The notes: generated by a model from the sequence alone, not told the origin. A stretch of DNA of 8,044 nt from SIG672 sp045535095 (GCA_045535095.1 JAZSKY010000044.1:1-8044); one strand, 5' to 3'; counted from the first letter of the stretch, positions 1-6,214 are shown. Numbers and translations: made by a program.

Positions 1-155
1 CGTCCTTTCGGACGGGATTTTGTTCGTTATTTAGCGTTTGCGAAGCAAACCGTAAGCGACGGCTCTGCCGTCGGTTTTAGCGTTTGCAAGGCAAACCGTA
101 AGCTCGGTTTGAGTGTTTGCGAAGCAAACCGAAGGCGCCGCTACGCGGCGGGTTT
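1..155. repeat. Array of short triloop palindromes downstream of the GH88 operon
   Basis: This gene-free stretch is almost wholly made of small perfect palindromes. Three copies of GTTTGC-NNN-GCAAAC occur at 36-50, 82-96 and 115-129 with loops GAA, AAG and GAA. Between and after them lie CGACGGC-TCT-GCCGTCG (57-73) and CGCCGC-TAC-GCGGCG (136-150). A hairpin with a four-base loop, CGTCC/GGACG, sits at 1-14. The first two GTTTGC copies share flanks (TTTAGC before, CGTAAGC after), so they are true repeats and not chance hairpins. Several stems are followed on the plus strand by GG(G/A)TTTT-like tracts, which resembles intrinsic terminators for a rightward transcript. On the minus strand the array is the 3' end of the GH88 operon. 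I see no ORF with recognisable content. Confidence 0.85.
136..155 (+). terminator. Possible terminator-like hairpin beside the GH88 stop codon
   Basis: A 6-bp stem (CGCCGC/GCGGCG) with loop TAC is followed by GG and a T5 tract on the plus strand. It would terminate a rightward transcript entering from the left of the window. On the minus strand, where the known operon runs, the hairpin starts directly after the GH88 stop codon but lacks a U-tract, so its value as the operon's own terminator is doubtful. It belongs to the hairpin array at 1-155. Confidence 0.4.
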
Positions 156-1298
156 TTACCAAGGGTTGAATTCGCTGCCTGCGAGCTTGAGAATTGCCTC
201 TGCGAAGAAGTAGTCGCCGTAGATGATCGGTACGTGTACCTTTCTTCCGTAAGCCTCGGTTCCCATTCCAAGAATGTAGTCGGTAGTTTCTTCCCAGTTG
301 CAGAACTCCTTTTCCATAGCCTTGAGGATCTCGAAAGCTGCCTTTAAGTACATAGGCTTCTCGTACTCGGGGAGAACCTTTGCAAGCTCGATAAGTCCGC
401 AAGCGGTGATAGCGCCTGCAGTCGAGTCGTAGCAAACCGGCTCTTCGGGAGCGCGGAAGTCAACCGGAGGAAGCCAACCGTTGGTTGCACAGCCGGTGAT
501 GAAGTAGTGAGCCGCCTTCTTGGACGCGTCAAGATATTCCTGCTTGCCGGTGTGGAGGTAGGAAAGAACGAATCCGTAAACTGCCCAAGATGCGCCGCGC
601 GACCAGGTCGAACCAACTGCGTAGCCCTGACCCTGAAGAGTCTCAACTACGTGTCCGTCCTCGATGTCGTGCGAGCAGATGTGAACTACGCTTCCGTCGG
701 GGCGGATATGCTCAACCATTGCCATATCTGCGTGAGCCATAGCGATCTTCTTGAAACGGGTGTCGCCGGTGATGGTCGATGCCCAGTAGAGCTGGGGAAG
801 GTTCATCATCGTGTCGATGATAGAAAGCTCTGCTCTCCAGTTCCAAGCGCGGATGAAGTTTGCAGTAAGGTTGTATCTCGATGCGAGCGCTGCCGCACAG
901 TAGAGATTTCTGTTCTTGGACTTCTCGTTTCCGGTAAGACGGTAGTTAGCGCCTGCGAGAATGTGCTCCATGAATCCCGAGTCGTGGTCGAGATTCTGGA
1001 AGTTTTCAAGATAGCCGTCGAGAAGCTCTTCCGAGCGCTCTGCCGTCTTTCTGTACTCCTCGTTGCCCGTCTTTTCGTACATAAGCCACATAAGACCGCC
1101 CCAGAAGCCGTTTGTCCACCAGGTGACGTTCTTGCCGGTTGCAGGATCAAGGCAGTTATCGTGCTTGCCCTGCTCGTCGGTAGTGTAGGGAAGCTTGTCG
1201 CGGCTTTCAACTGCTACGCGCGAGAGCTTTTTGTCAAGCTTTGCGACCATTTCGTCGATCCAAGCTTTGTTTTCTGCGATATAATTGTCGTAAAACAT
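156..1298 (-). CDS. GH88 unsaturated glucuronyl hydrolase (intact copy)
   Basis: Cytoplasmic glycoside hydrolase family 88 enzyme. The family hydrates the 4,5-unsaturated uronic acid at the non-reducing end of lyase-derived disaccharides and releases it as free unsaturated uronate. The product is 380 residues, the usual length for the family, with no signal peptide. Visible family signatures are WWTNGFWGG at 60-68, HDSGFM with candidate catalytic Asp106, and IIDTMMNLPQLYWA with candidate Asp162; these match the two catalytic aspartates of the Bacillus enzyme (Asp88, Asp149). Later segments GSTWSRGASWAVYGF, DFRAPEEP, YDSTAGAI and HVPIIYGDYFFAEA are also typical. The ATG is preceded by AAGGAG at 1306-1311, seven bases away. 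It is the last gene of the operon, 25 bp after the interrupted paralog. Between IRAWN and IIDTMMN it lacks about six residues that the paralog has, so substrate preference may differ. The preferred polysaccharide cannot be read from sequence. Confidence 0.93.
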   Translation of the reverse strand: MFYDNYIAENKAWIDEMVAKLDKKLSRVAVESRDKLPYTTDEQGKHDNCLDPATGKNVTWWTNGFWGGLMWLMYEKTGNEEYRKTAERSEELLDGYLENFQNLDHDSGFMEHILAGANYRLTGNEKSKNRNLYCAAALASRYNLTANFIRAWNWRAELSIIDTMMNLPQLYWASTITGDTRFKKIAMAHADMAMVEHIRPDGSVVHICSHDIEDGHVVETLQGQGYAVGSTWSRGASWAVYGFVLSYLHTGKQEYLDASKKAAHYFITGCATNGWLPPVDFRAPEEPVCYDSTAGAITACGLIELAKVLPEYEKPMYLKAAFEILKAMEKEFCNWEETTDYILGMGTEAYGRKVHVPIIYGDYFFAEAILKLAGSEFNPW

Positions 1299-1323
1299 AG
1301 TTTTTCTCCTTAATAGGTGTAAA

Positions 1324-2478
1324 TTATTTCATCCAGGGATTGAACTTCGATCGCTTAAGCTTTGCGATTGCCTCTGTGAAGAAGAAGTCTCCGTAGATGA
1401 TCGGTACGTGAATACCTCTTGTGTACATTTCGGTACCCATCTGAAGGATCAAGTCCTCGTTTTCTTCCCAGTTGCAGAACTTTTCTTCCATAGCGCGGAG
1501 CATCTTGACTGCCGCGGCAATGTAAGGTCTCTGCTCGTGCTCGGGAACGTTTTTAGCGATCTCGATAAGTCCGCAAGCGGCGACTGCACCCGCGGTAGAG
1601 TCGTACATAACGGGCTCTACGGGAGCGCGGAAGTCAACGAGCGGGAGATAATCGGTGTCCGCGATGTTCGATATGAAATAGTGCGCAAGCTGCTTTGCGG
1701 TGTTCAGATAACGCTCCTCGCCGGTGTGCATATACGAGAGAATGAATCCGTAGAGTACCCACGAAGCGCCTCTCGACCAGGTCGAGCCAACGCCGTAGCC
1801 CTGACCGCCAAGCGATTCGAGCATCTCGCCCGTTTCAACGTCGTGAACCACGATGTGATTCATCGAGCCGTCCTCGCGGACGTGATCTCTCATTGCCATA
1901 TCGGCGTGAGCCATGGCGATCTGAGTGAAGCGATCGTCGCCAAGCTCCTTCGATGCCCAGTAAAGCTGGGGAATGTTCATCATACAGTCGATGATCGTCC
2001 AGCCGTTGTTGTCGTGACCGAACCATTTTCCGTTCCAGGCGCGGATGTATCCGCCGTTTTCCTTGTAACGGGACGCAAGAGTCATTGCGGCAAGAAGGTT
2101 TCTGTTGCGTGCGGCAGGATCTCCTGTGAGGCGGTAGTTGGCGCCCGAGAGAATGTGCCACATAAATCCTACGTCGTGATGGAGTCTCGATACGTCGGCA
2201 AAAGCCTTGTCCATAAGCTCCTCCGAGCGAAGAGCGGTTTTCTTGTACTCCTCGTTGCCCGTCTGCTCGTACATTATCCACATGAGACCGCCCCAGAATC
2301 CGTTTGTCCACCAGTAGATGTTGTTGCCCTCCGATTTGTCGTCGTGGACGCCGTTTACGGTGGTGTAGGGGATCTTGTCGCGTCCCTTTACTGCGGTGAC
2401 AGAAAGCTTCTTGTCAAGCTTTGCCCAGGTTTCGTCGATTCAGGCCTTGTTCTGTTCAATATAATTTTCGTAAAACAT
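1324..2478 (-). pseudogene. GH88 unsaturated glucuronyl hydrolase, interrupted by in-frame TGA at codon 13
   Basis: Paralog of the downstream GH88 gene, clearly more than half identical by eye. From the ATG at 2478 the frame reads MFYENYIEQNKA, then TGA (2440-2442), then IDETWAKLDKKL. The downstream paralog reads MFYDNYIAENKAWIDE, so the stop falls exactly on a Trp codon (TGG to TGA, one transition). The rest is open for 371 codons to a TAA and keeps WWTNGFWGG (56-64), HHDVGF (Asp102) and IIDCMMN (Asp164). A good ribosome site (GGGAG, 2485-2489) stands six bases before the ATG. No ATG, GTG or TTG occurs in frame after the TGA until Met66 (2283). Restart there would give 319 residues lacking the WTNGFWGG segment, probably inactive. 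Options are a fresh nonsense mutation, a sequencing error, or readthrough as Trp. Twenty-seven other Trp codons in the two paralogs are TGG, which argues against wholesale recoding. Confidence 0.75.
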
Positions 2479-2484
2479 AGTTTT

Positions 2485-2514
2485 CTCCCGAAGGGGCGAT
2501 TTTTTCGCCCCTTC
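2485..2514 (-). promoter_or_regulatory. Intercistronic hairpin abutting the GH88 ribosome binding site
   Basis: A perfect 10-bp inverted repeat, arms GAAGGGGCGA (2490-2499) and TCGCCCCTTC (2505-2514), has a five-base loop that reads AAAAA in the minus-strand mRNA. In that mRNA the stem ends one base before the GGGAG Shine-Dalgarno (2485-2489) of the interrupted GH88 gene. No U-tract follows on the minus strand, so it is not a standard terminator for the operon. It could stabilise or mark a processing point between the dehydrogenase and GH88 parts of the transcript, or modulate ribosome access. The structure is seen directly; the role is inference. Confidence 0.65.
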
Positions 2515-2527
2515 TATTTAATAATAC

Positions 2528-3325
2528 TTACTTAGGCTGCTTTCCGATGTATGCAAGGATACCGCCGTCAACGTAAAGAATGTGTCCGTTTACGAAGTCG
2601 GAAGCGTCAGATGCGAGGAATACCGCAGGACCTGCGAGGTCCTCGGGGTTGCCCCAACGAGCTGCGGGAGTCTTTGCGATGATGAAGCTGTCAAAGGGAT
2701 GACGGCTTCCGTCAGGCTGGATCTCGCGAAGGGGAGCGGTCTGAGGAGTAGCGATGTATCCGGGACCGATTCCGTTGCACTGAATGTTGAATTCGCCGTA
2801 CTCGGATGCGATGTTCCTCGTGAGCATCTTAAGTCCGCCCTTTGCAGCAGCGTAAGCCGAAACGGTCTCACGTCCGAGCTCGCTCATCATAGAGCAGATG
2901 TTGATGATCTTTCCGTGTCCCTTCTTGATCATCGAGGGGATAACTGCCTTTGCGCAGATGAAGGGAGCGTTGAGGTCAACATCAATTACCTGACGGAACT
3001 CTGCCGCGCTCATCTCGGTCATGGGGATTCTCTTGATGATTCCCGCATTGTTTACGAGAATGTCGATAACGCCGACAGTCTTTTCGATGTCAGAGACCAT
3101 TGCGTTTACTGCGTCCTCGTCGGTAACGTCGCAAACGTATCCCTTTGCGTCGATACCTGCCGCCTTGTATGCCTCGATACCCTTGTCAACGAACTCCTTC
3201 TTGATGTCGTTGAAAACGATCTTTGCGCCTGCCTCTGCGAGAGAGGATGCGATAGCGAAGCCTATTCCGTAGGAAGCGCCCGTTACGAGAGCGATCTTGC
3301 CTTCAAGTGAAAACATATTTGCCAT
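2528..3325 (-). CDS. Short-chain dehydrogenase of the KduD / gluconate 5-dehydrogenase type
   Basis: Classical NAD(P)-dependent short-chain dehydrogenase, 265 residues. Visible motifs are TGASYGIG (15-22) for the dinucleotide, Asp40 at the end of beta-2 (suggesting NAD preference), NNAG (92-95), Asn119, Ser145, and the catalytic pair Tyr158/Lys162 in YAAAK, followed by GPGYIATP (187-194). In databases such proteins are usually named gluconate 5-dehydrogenase or 2-deoxy-D-gluconate 3-dehydrogenase. Placement directly after kduI and before two GH88 genes makes the KduD/DhuD role more likely: reduction of 3-deoxy-D-glycero-2,5-hexodiulosonate to 2-keto-3-deoxygluconate. It is cytoplasmic, with no signal peptide. 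The ATG at 3325 has GAAAGGA at 3336-3342, ten bases upstream; Met4 is a less favoured alternative. It follows kduI by 45 bp in the same operon. Exact substrate is inferred from context, so no symbol is given. Confidence 0.88.
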   Translation of the reverse strand: MANMFSLEGKIALVTGASYGIGFAIASSLAEAGAKIVFNDIKKEFVDKGIEAYKAAGIDAKGYVCDVTDEDAVNAMVSDIEKTVGVIDILVNNAGIIKRIPMTEMSAAEFRQVIDVDLNAPFICAKAVIPSMIKKGHGKIINICSMMSELGRETVSAYAAAKGGLKMLTRNIASEYGEFNIQCNGIGPGYIATPQTAPLREIQPDGSRHPFDSFIIAKTPAARWGNPEDLAGPAVFLASDASDFVNGHILYVDGGILAYIGKQPK

Positions 3326-3370
3326 TTTGTTTAATTCCTTTCGTTTACTGTATTTTGAAAGATTATTTAA

Positions 3371-5047
3371 TTACAGAAGATCCTTGGTCTCGATGTGGTC
3401 CATATCGTCGAAATCCTGATTTTCGCCGCACATAGCCCAGATGAACGAGTAGTTCTTAGTTCCAACGCCCGAGTGGATCGACCAAGAGGGAGAAATAACA
3501 GCCTCTTCGTTGTGCATGATGATATGTCTTGTCTCGGTAGGCTCGCCCATCATGTGGAATACAACGTCGTTTTCTTCCATATCGAGGTAGAGGTAAACCT
3601 CCATACGTCTGTCGTGAGTATGGCAGGGCATAGTGTTCCAGTTCGATCCAACGTCAAGCTGGGTAAGTCCCATAGAAAGCTGGCAGGTCTTGAGAACTGC
3701 GGGGTGGATGTACTGGTTAATAACTCTCTTGTTGCACTGCTCAACGCTTCCGAGAGGACGCTTGTTAGCCTTCTCGATGTCGATGTGAACGGTGGGGTAG
3801 CTCGTGTGAGCAGGGCAGGAGCTTACGTAGAACTTTGCGGGATCGTTCTCGTCGCAGCTCTTGAAGGTGATGTCCTTGTTGCCCATACCGACGTAAAGTC
3901 CGTCGCGGGGGTTGAGAACGTACTCAACGCCGTCAACCGTGATGATACCCTTGCCGCCGATGTTGATGCAGCCCATTTCTCTTCTTTCAAGGAAATATGC
4001 CGCTGCAAGCTCCTTGCCAGCCTCAAGCTTGAGTACCTGACGAACGGGCATAAGTCCTGCGGTGATGATGCGGTCGATGTGGCTGTAAACCATACTGATA
4101 TTGTCCTTGATGAAAAGGTTTGCGATGTGGAACTCCTCGCGAAGTCTCTCTGTTGTGTAGTGCTTAACGTCTTTTGCGTTAGATGCCTGGCGTACTTCCA
4201 TTTTACTTAAATCCTCCTTAATATAGCTTCCGAATACCTGAAGCTGCGTAAGAGCAGCGAAAGACAGCTGTTCGGTAACCTGTGTGAAATTGAAAAGATG
4301 AATCGTGCGAGTTACCTTCTTCGCAAGCTCGATAGCAATTCCGTTTGAGTTTTCGGGATTGAGATCGCTTGAGTCGAGCTTGAACTCGCCCTTTATTACC
4401 TCGCCGTCCGAGAACTCGATGTCTATCGACTTCCAGTACGAGTCGTGAGGTATGCCCGTTTTCGGATCGTGCGCAAAGTCGGCACGAAGGAAGAACACGA
4501 GCTTGTCGATCTCAACGTCGCGGCCGAAGTCGAGAGTCCATTCGAGATCGTTTCTTGCTCCGCCCGCCCAAGAGTGGTAGGGGTAGGAGCCGTGTCCCTG
4601 ATTATTTACAACTCCGTCGATAGCGTTGCGCTCGTAGAAGCAGGGCTCTTCACGTGTGACGAAGTTGGCGCTGGCGTGGGGGAAGAAGCGCATCGGACCG
4701 TGTCTGTCGTGCGAGTTGAGCGAGATCTGGCGGTAAGCGTATATCTCGTCGTCCTCAGGCTCGCGGACGATTATCGGATGCTTTTCTCCCGCAAAAGCTC
4801 CGGGAGCATAGCAAGCGCGGCGCTGCGAAGCGTCGGGAACTATGAAATCAAAGCTCTTGTTGGGTACCCAAACGATGCTCTCGGCAAGTGTCGGATCGAG
4901 CTTTACGGCAATGAACTCGCAGTTACTCATATTAACTCTGATGCGGTATCCCGCTTCGAGAACGCCGTCGTAACAGGTGTCGATGCTCATGCCCTTTTCC
5001 TCAAAAAGAAGATTGCCCGAGGTATCGGTGATTTTGAGTGTCAGCAT
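3371..5047 (-). CDS. kduI: KduI (5-dehydro-4-deoxy-D-glucuronate isomerase) with a 282-residue N-terminal extension
   Basis: First gene of the operon, 558 residues. Residues 283-558 are a complete KduI, matching the 278-residue E. coli enzyme almost end to end by recall (MVYSHIDRII, YFLERRE, NTMPCHTH, RRMEVY, ISPSWSIHSGVGTK, ENQDFDDMDH). The metal ligands His194, His196, Glu201 and His243 (numbered from the KduI start) are present. KduI isomerises 4-deoxy-L-threo-5-hexosulose uronate to 3-deoxy-D-glycero-2,5-hexodiulosonate. Residues 1-282 are absent from standard KduI. Their second half (about 110-275) has a pattern like an F5/8 type C (discoidin-like) sandwich: NAIDG, HSW, ARNDLEWTLDFG, RADFAHD, IDIEFSDG, and a final LTQLQVFGSY. 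No signal peptide is seen. Start 5047 is chosen for AAAGGAGG at 5056-5063, eight bases upstream; an earlier in-frame ATG at 5104 lies at the predicted -10 and lacks such a site. A second strong site at 4213-4219 may let KduI start alone at 4201. Confidence 0.88.
   Translation of the reverse strand: MLTLKITDTSGNLLFEEKGMSIDTCYDGVLEAGYRIRVNMSNCEFIAVKLDPTLAESIVWVPNKSFDFIVPDASQRRACYAPGAFAGEKHPIIVREPEDDEIYAYRQISLNSHDRHGPMRFFPHASANFVTREEPCFYERNAIDGVVNNQGHGSYPYHSWAGGARNDLEWTLDFGRDVEIDKLVFFLRADFAHDPKTGIPHDSYWKSIDIEFSDGEVIKGEFKLDSSDLNPENSNGIAIELAKKVTRTIHLFNFTQVTEQLSFAALTQLQVFGSYIKEDLSKMEVRQASNAKDVKHYTTERLREEFHIANLFIKDNISMVYSHIDRIITAGLMPVRQVLKLEAGKELAAAYFLERREMGCINIGGKGIITVDGVEYVLNPRDGLYVGMGNKDITFKSCDENDPAKFYVSSCPAHTSYPTVHIDIEKANKRPLGSVEQCNKRVINQYIHPAVLKTCQLSMGLTQLDVGSNWNTMPCHTHDRRMEVYLYLDMEENDVVFHMMGEPTETRHIIMHNEEAVISPSWSIHSGVGTKNYSFIWAMCGENQDFDDMDHIETKDLL
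4202..4219 (-). promoter_or_regulatory. Internal Shine-Dalgarno before the KduI domain start
   Basis: AAGGAGG (4213-4219) lies 11 bases before an in-frame ATG (4199-4201) that begins a normal 276-residue KduI (MEVRQ, as E. coli begins MDVRQ). The same bases also code for the linker YIKEDLSK of the longer protein. This suggests either an ancestral junction of two genes now read through, or a dual-start gene giving both a 558-residue and a 276-residue product. Confidence 0.6.
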
Positions 5048-5110
5048 AAATATAACCTCCTTTGTGTTTTTTGGTCTGTGACCGAAGGGTATAACTACCC
5101 ACATTGTTTA

Positions 5111-5138
5111 ATTATAGTATAACATACAATATCTGCAA
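5111..5138 (-). promoter_or_regulatory. Predicted sigma-A type promoter for the kduI-GH88 operon
   Basis: On the minus strand TTGCAG (5133-5138) and TATAAT (5111-5116) are separated by 16 bases. The perfect -10 lies 63 bases before the chosen start codon. An overlapping TATACT (5116-5121) paired with an A/T-only -35 is an alternative. The -10 overlaps the left arm of the inverted repeat. Confidence 0.6.
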
Positions 5139-5165
5139 AAAAAATAGCAAAAATCAACTAAAATA

Positions 5166-5194
5166 TTGCAATTCTCACCATTATATGTTATACT
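5166..5194 (+). promoter_or_regulatory. Predicted sigma-A type promoter for the AraC-family gene
   Basis: TTGCAA (5166-5171) and TATACT (5189-5194) are 17 bases apart, with TATG (5184-5187) just upstream of the -10. The -10 ends 33 bases before the GTG start codon. The -10 lies inside the right arm of the 11-bp inverted repeat. Confidence 0.6.
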
Positions 5195-5227
5195 GTAAGA
5201 GAAAGAAACGAGAAAGGGGAAAAGACT

Positions 5228-6076
5228 GTGAAATGTATGTTTGAGAGCTGCTCGAAGGCTATTGCCTACGCAGGCGAGAGAAAGAGCTTCGCCCTTTACC
5301 ATTCGGAGTCCACAAATCCTGATCCTGCAATACATATACACGAATGCTGCGAGATATTTTTCTGCGTGTCGGGAGGCAAAAACTTCCTTATCGGCGGACG
5401 TCTTTACGACGTTTCAAAGAACGATATTTTCGTCATAAATCAGTACGAGGGACATAAGATAACCTATCGCGAGGACGAAAAATTCGAGCGCTACGTTTTC
5501 CAGATAAGCCCGGAGTTTATCTACGGACAGTCGAGCGAAAAGACCGACCTTGCCAAGTGCTTCTATCCGCACGAGGGAGGCTTTGACCATAGGCGTCAGC
5601 TTTCCGACGAAGTGGCGGATAAGCTCAAGGAAAAAATCAGACTGCTCGATAGCGATTTCGGATACGGAGACGACCTTTTAAAGAGGCAGATAATGGTTGA
5701 AATTCTCGTCGAGATAAACCGCGCGTTCATGACGAGCGAGGAAGCGCTCCCCACCTCGTCGAGTGAGGCAGTCCGTCTTGCAATAGACTATATAAACGCA
5801 AACTATACAAGTCCGCTGACTCTCGATATGGTAGCAAAAAGCGCATACCTTTCGGTCAATCAGCTTTGCCGCCTTTTCTCTAAATATTGCGGCACGACAG
5901 TTGCGAAATATATCGTCTCAAAGCGTATAAGCGAGGCGAAAAAGCTTCTCGCTTCCGGGAAGAGCGTGAGCGAAACCGCGCTCCTCTGCGGCTTTGGTGA
6001 CTACTCTGTCTTTATGCGAGTTTTCAAGAAAAATGTCGGAATGACACCCGGAAAGTACAAAACTCTTGCCGAATAG
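5228..6076 (+). CDS. AraC-family transcriptional regulator, likely of the kduI-GH88 operon
   Basis: DNA-binding regulator of 282 residues with the usual two-part AraC layout. The N-terminal part (about 20-95) is a cupin-like sugar-sensing domain: HIHECCEIFFCVSGG (His36, His38, Glu42), then GRLYDVSKNDIFVINQYEGHKI. The C-terminal part (about 180-280) has two helix-turn-helix units, the first at about 198-219 (LDMVAKSAYLSVNQLCRLF) and the second at about 246-268 (VSETALLCGFGDYSVFMRVF), ending in GMTPGKYKT, the AraC signature. The GTG start at 5228 is chosen because AAAGGGG stands eight bases upstream; the ATG three codons later is poorly spaced. The gene ends in tandem TAG TAG. Its divergent position and the shared 180-bp control region suggest it governs the uronate operon, probably as an activator responding to an unsaturated uronate or a downstream keto-acid. 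The ligand is not shown by sequence. Confidence 0.9.
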   Translation: MKCMFESCSKAIAYAGERKSFALYHSESTNPDPAIHIHECCEIFFCVSGGKNFLIGGRLYDVSKNDIFVINQYEGHKITYREDEKFERYVFQISPEFIYGQSSEKTDLAKCFYPHEGGFDHRRQLSDEVADKLKEKIRLLDSDFGYGDDLLKRQIMVEILVEINRAFMTSEEALPTSSSEAVRLAIDYINANYTSPLTLDMVAKSAYLSVNQLCRLFSKYCGTTVAKYIVSKRISEAKKLLASGKSVSETALLCGFGDYSVFMRVFKKNVGMTPGKYKTLAE

Positions 6077-6142
6077 TAGGATATATCAAAAATCGGTGTG
6101 AAAATTTGTTGAAATCGTCAAACGAAAAAAGTCAAAACGATA

Positions 6143-6207
6143 TTGATTTACTGAGTTTGATGTGTTATAATTATAGGGTATTGGTAAATCAAATAATTTT
6201 ATAGAGG
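6143..6207 (+). promoter_or_regulatory. Promoter and ribosome binding site of the DUF1846 gene, with flanking inverted repeat
   Basis: TTGATT (6143-6148), 17 bases, then TATAAT (6166-6171) form a near-consensus promoter, 44 bases before the ATG. AGAGG (6203-6207) is the ribosome site, seven bases from the ATG. A perfect 9-bp inverted repeat, TTGATTTAC at 6143-6151 and GTAAATCAA at 6184-6192, brackets the -10: one arm covers the -35 and the other lies just past the expected transcription start. This is a plausible operator pair. The gene therefore seems to be transcribed separately from the AraC gene, which ends 138 bp earlier; no clear terminator is visible between them. Confidence 0.6.
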
Positions 6208-6214
6208 CGCGTTT

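Larger units (their letters stand above)
5048..5227. promoter_or_regulatory. Divergent regulatory region between the kduI operon and the AraC regulator
   Basis: A 180-bp AT-rich gap separates two divergent start codons. It carries a promoter facing each way (listed separately), a perfect 11-bp inverted repeat, AGTATAACATA at 5116-5126 and TATGTTATACT at 5184-5194, and two small hairpins in the leader of the kduI operon: GGTC-TGT-GACC (5073-5083) and GGGTA/TACCC (5087-5100). The arrangement of a regulator divergent from a catabolic operon is classical for AraC-type control. Which elements bind the regulator cannot be decided by eye. Confidence 0.65.

Noticed and set aside
1..155. CRISPR array
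   Set aside because: Although GTTTGC-NNN-GCAAAC recurs, the spacing is irregular, the units are about 15 bp, the spacers are themselves palindromes and no cas gene is present.
507..1313. Long plus-strand open frame opposite the intact GH88 gene
   Set aside because: It is antisense to a clearly recognisable enzyme, its translation is Cys/Val/Arg-rich with no family features, and similar mirror frames lie opposite every minus-strand gene here. They arise from codon usage that avoids codons giving stops on the other strand.
2403..2442. TGA of the GH88 gene as a selenocysteine codon, with a stem 17 bases downstream (AAAGCTT/AAGCTTT, 2403-2422)
   Set aside because: The paralog has Trp, not Cys, at this site. 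The stem results from the conserved KLDKKL coding sequence and is largely present in the paralog too. No other selenoprotein machinery is visible.
1408..2535. 375-codon plus-strand open frame opposite the interrupted GH88 gene
   Set aside because: Same mirror-frame effect. The minus strand keeps GH88 motifs throughout and has a ribosome site; this frame has neither.
5048..5104. Start of the kduI fusion at 5104, adding 19 residues
   Set aside because: The extra segment would overlap the leader, its ATG lies at or upstream of the predicted transcription start, and it lacks a Shine-Dalgarno, whereas the ATG at 5047 has AAAGGAGG at ideal spacing.
4445..5122. Plus-strand open frame opposite the N-terminal domain of the kduI fusion
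   Set aside because: No recognisable motif or ribosome site. The minus strand carries a strong Shine-Dalgarno and discoidin-like signatures.
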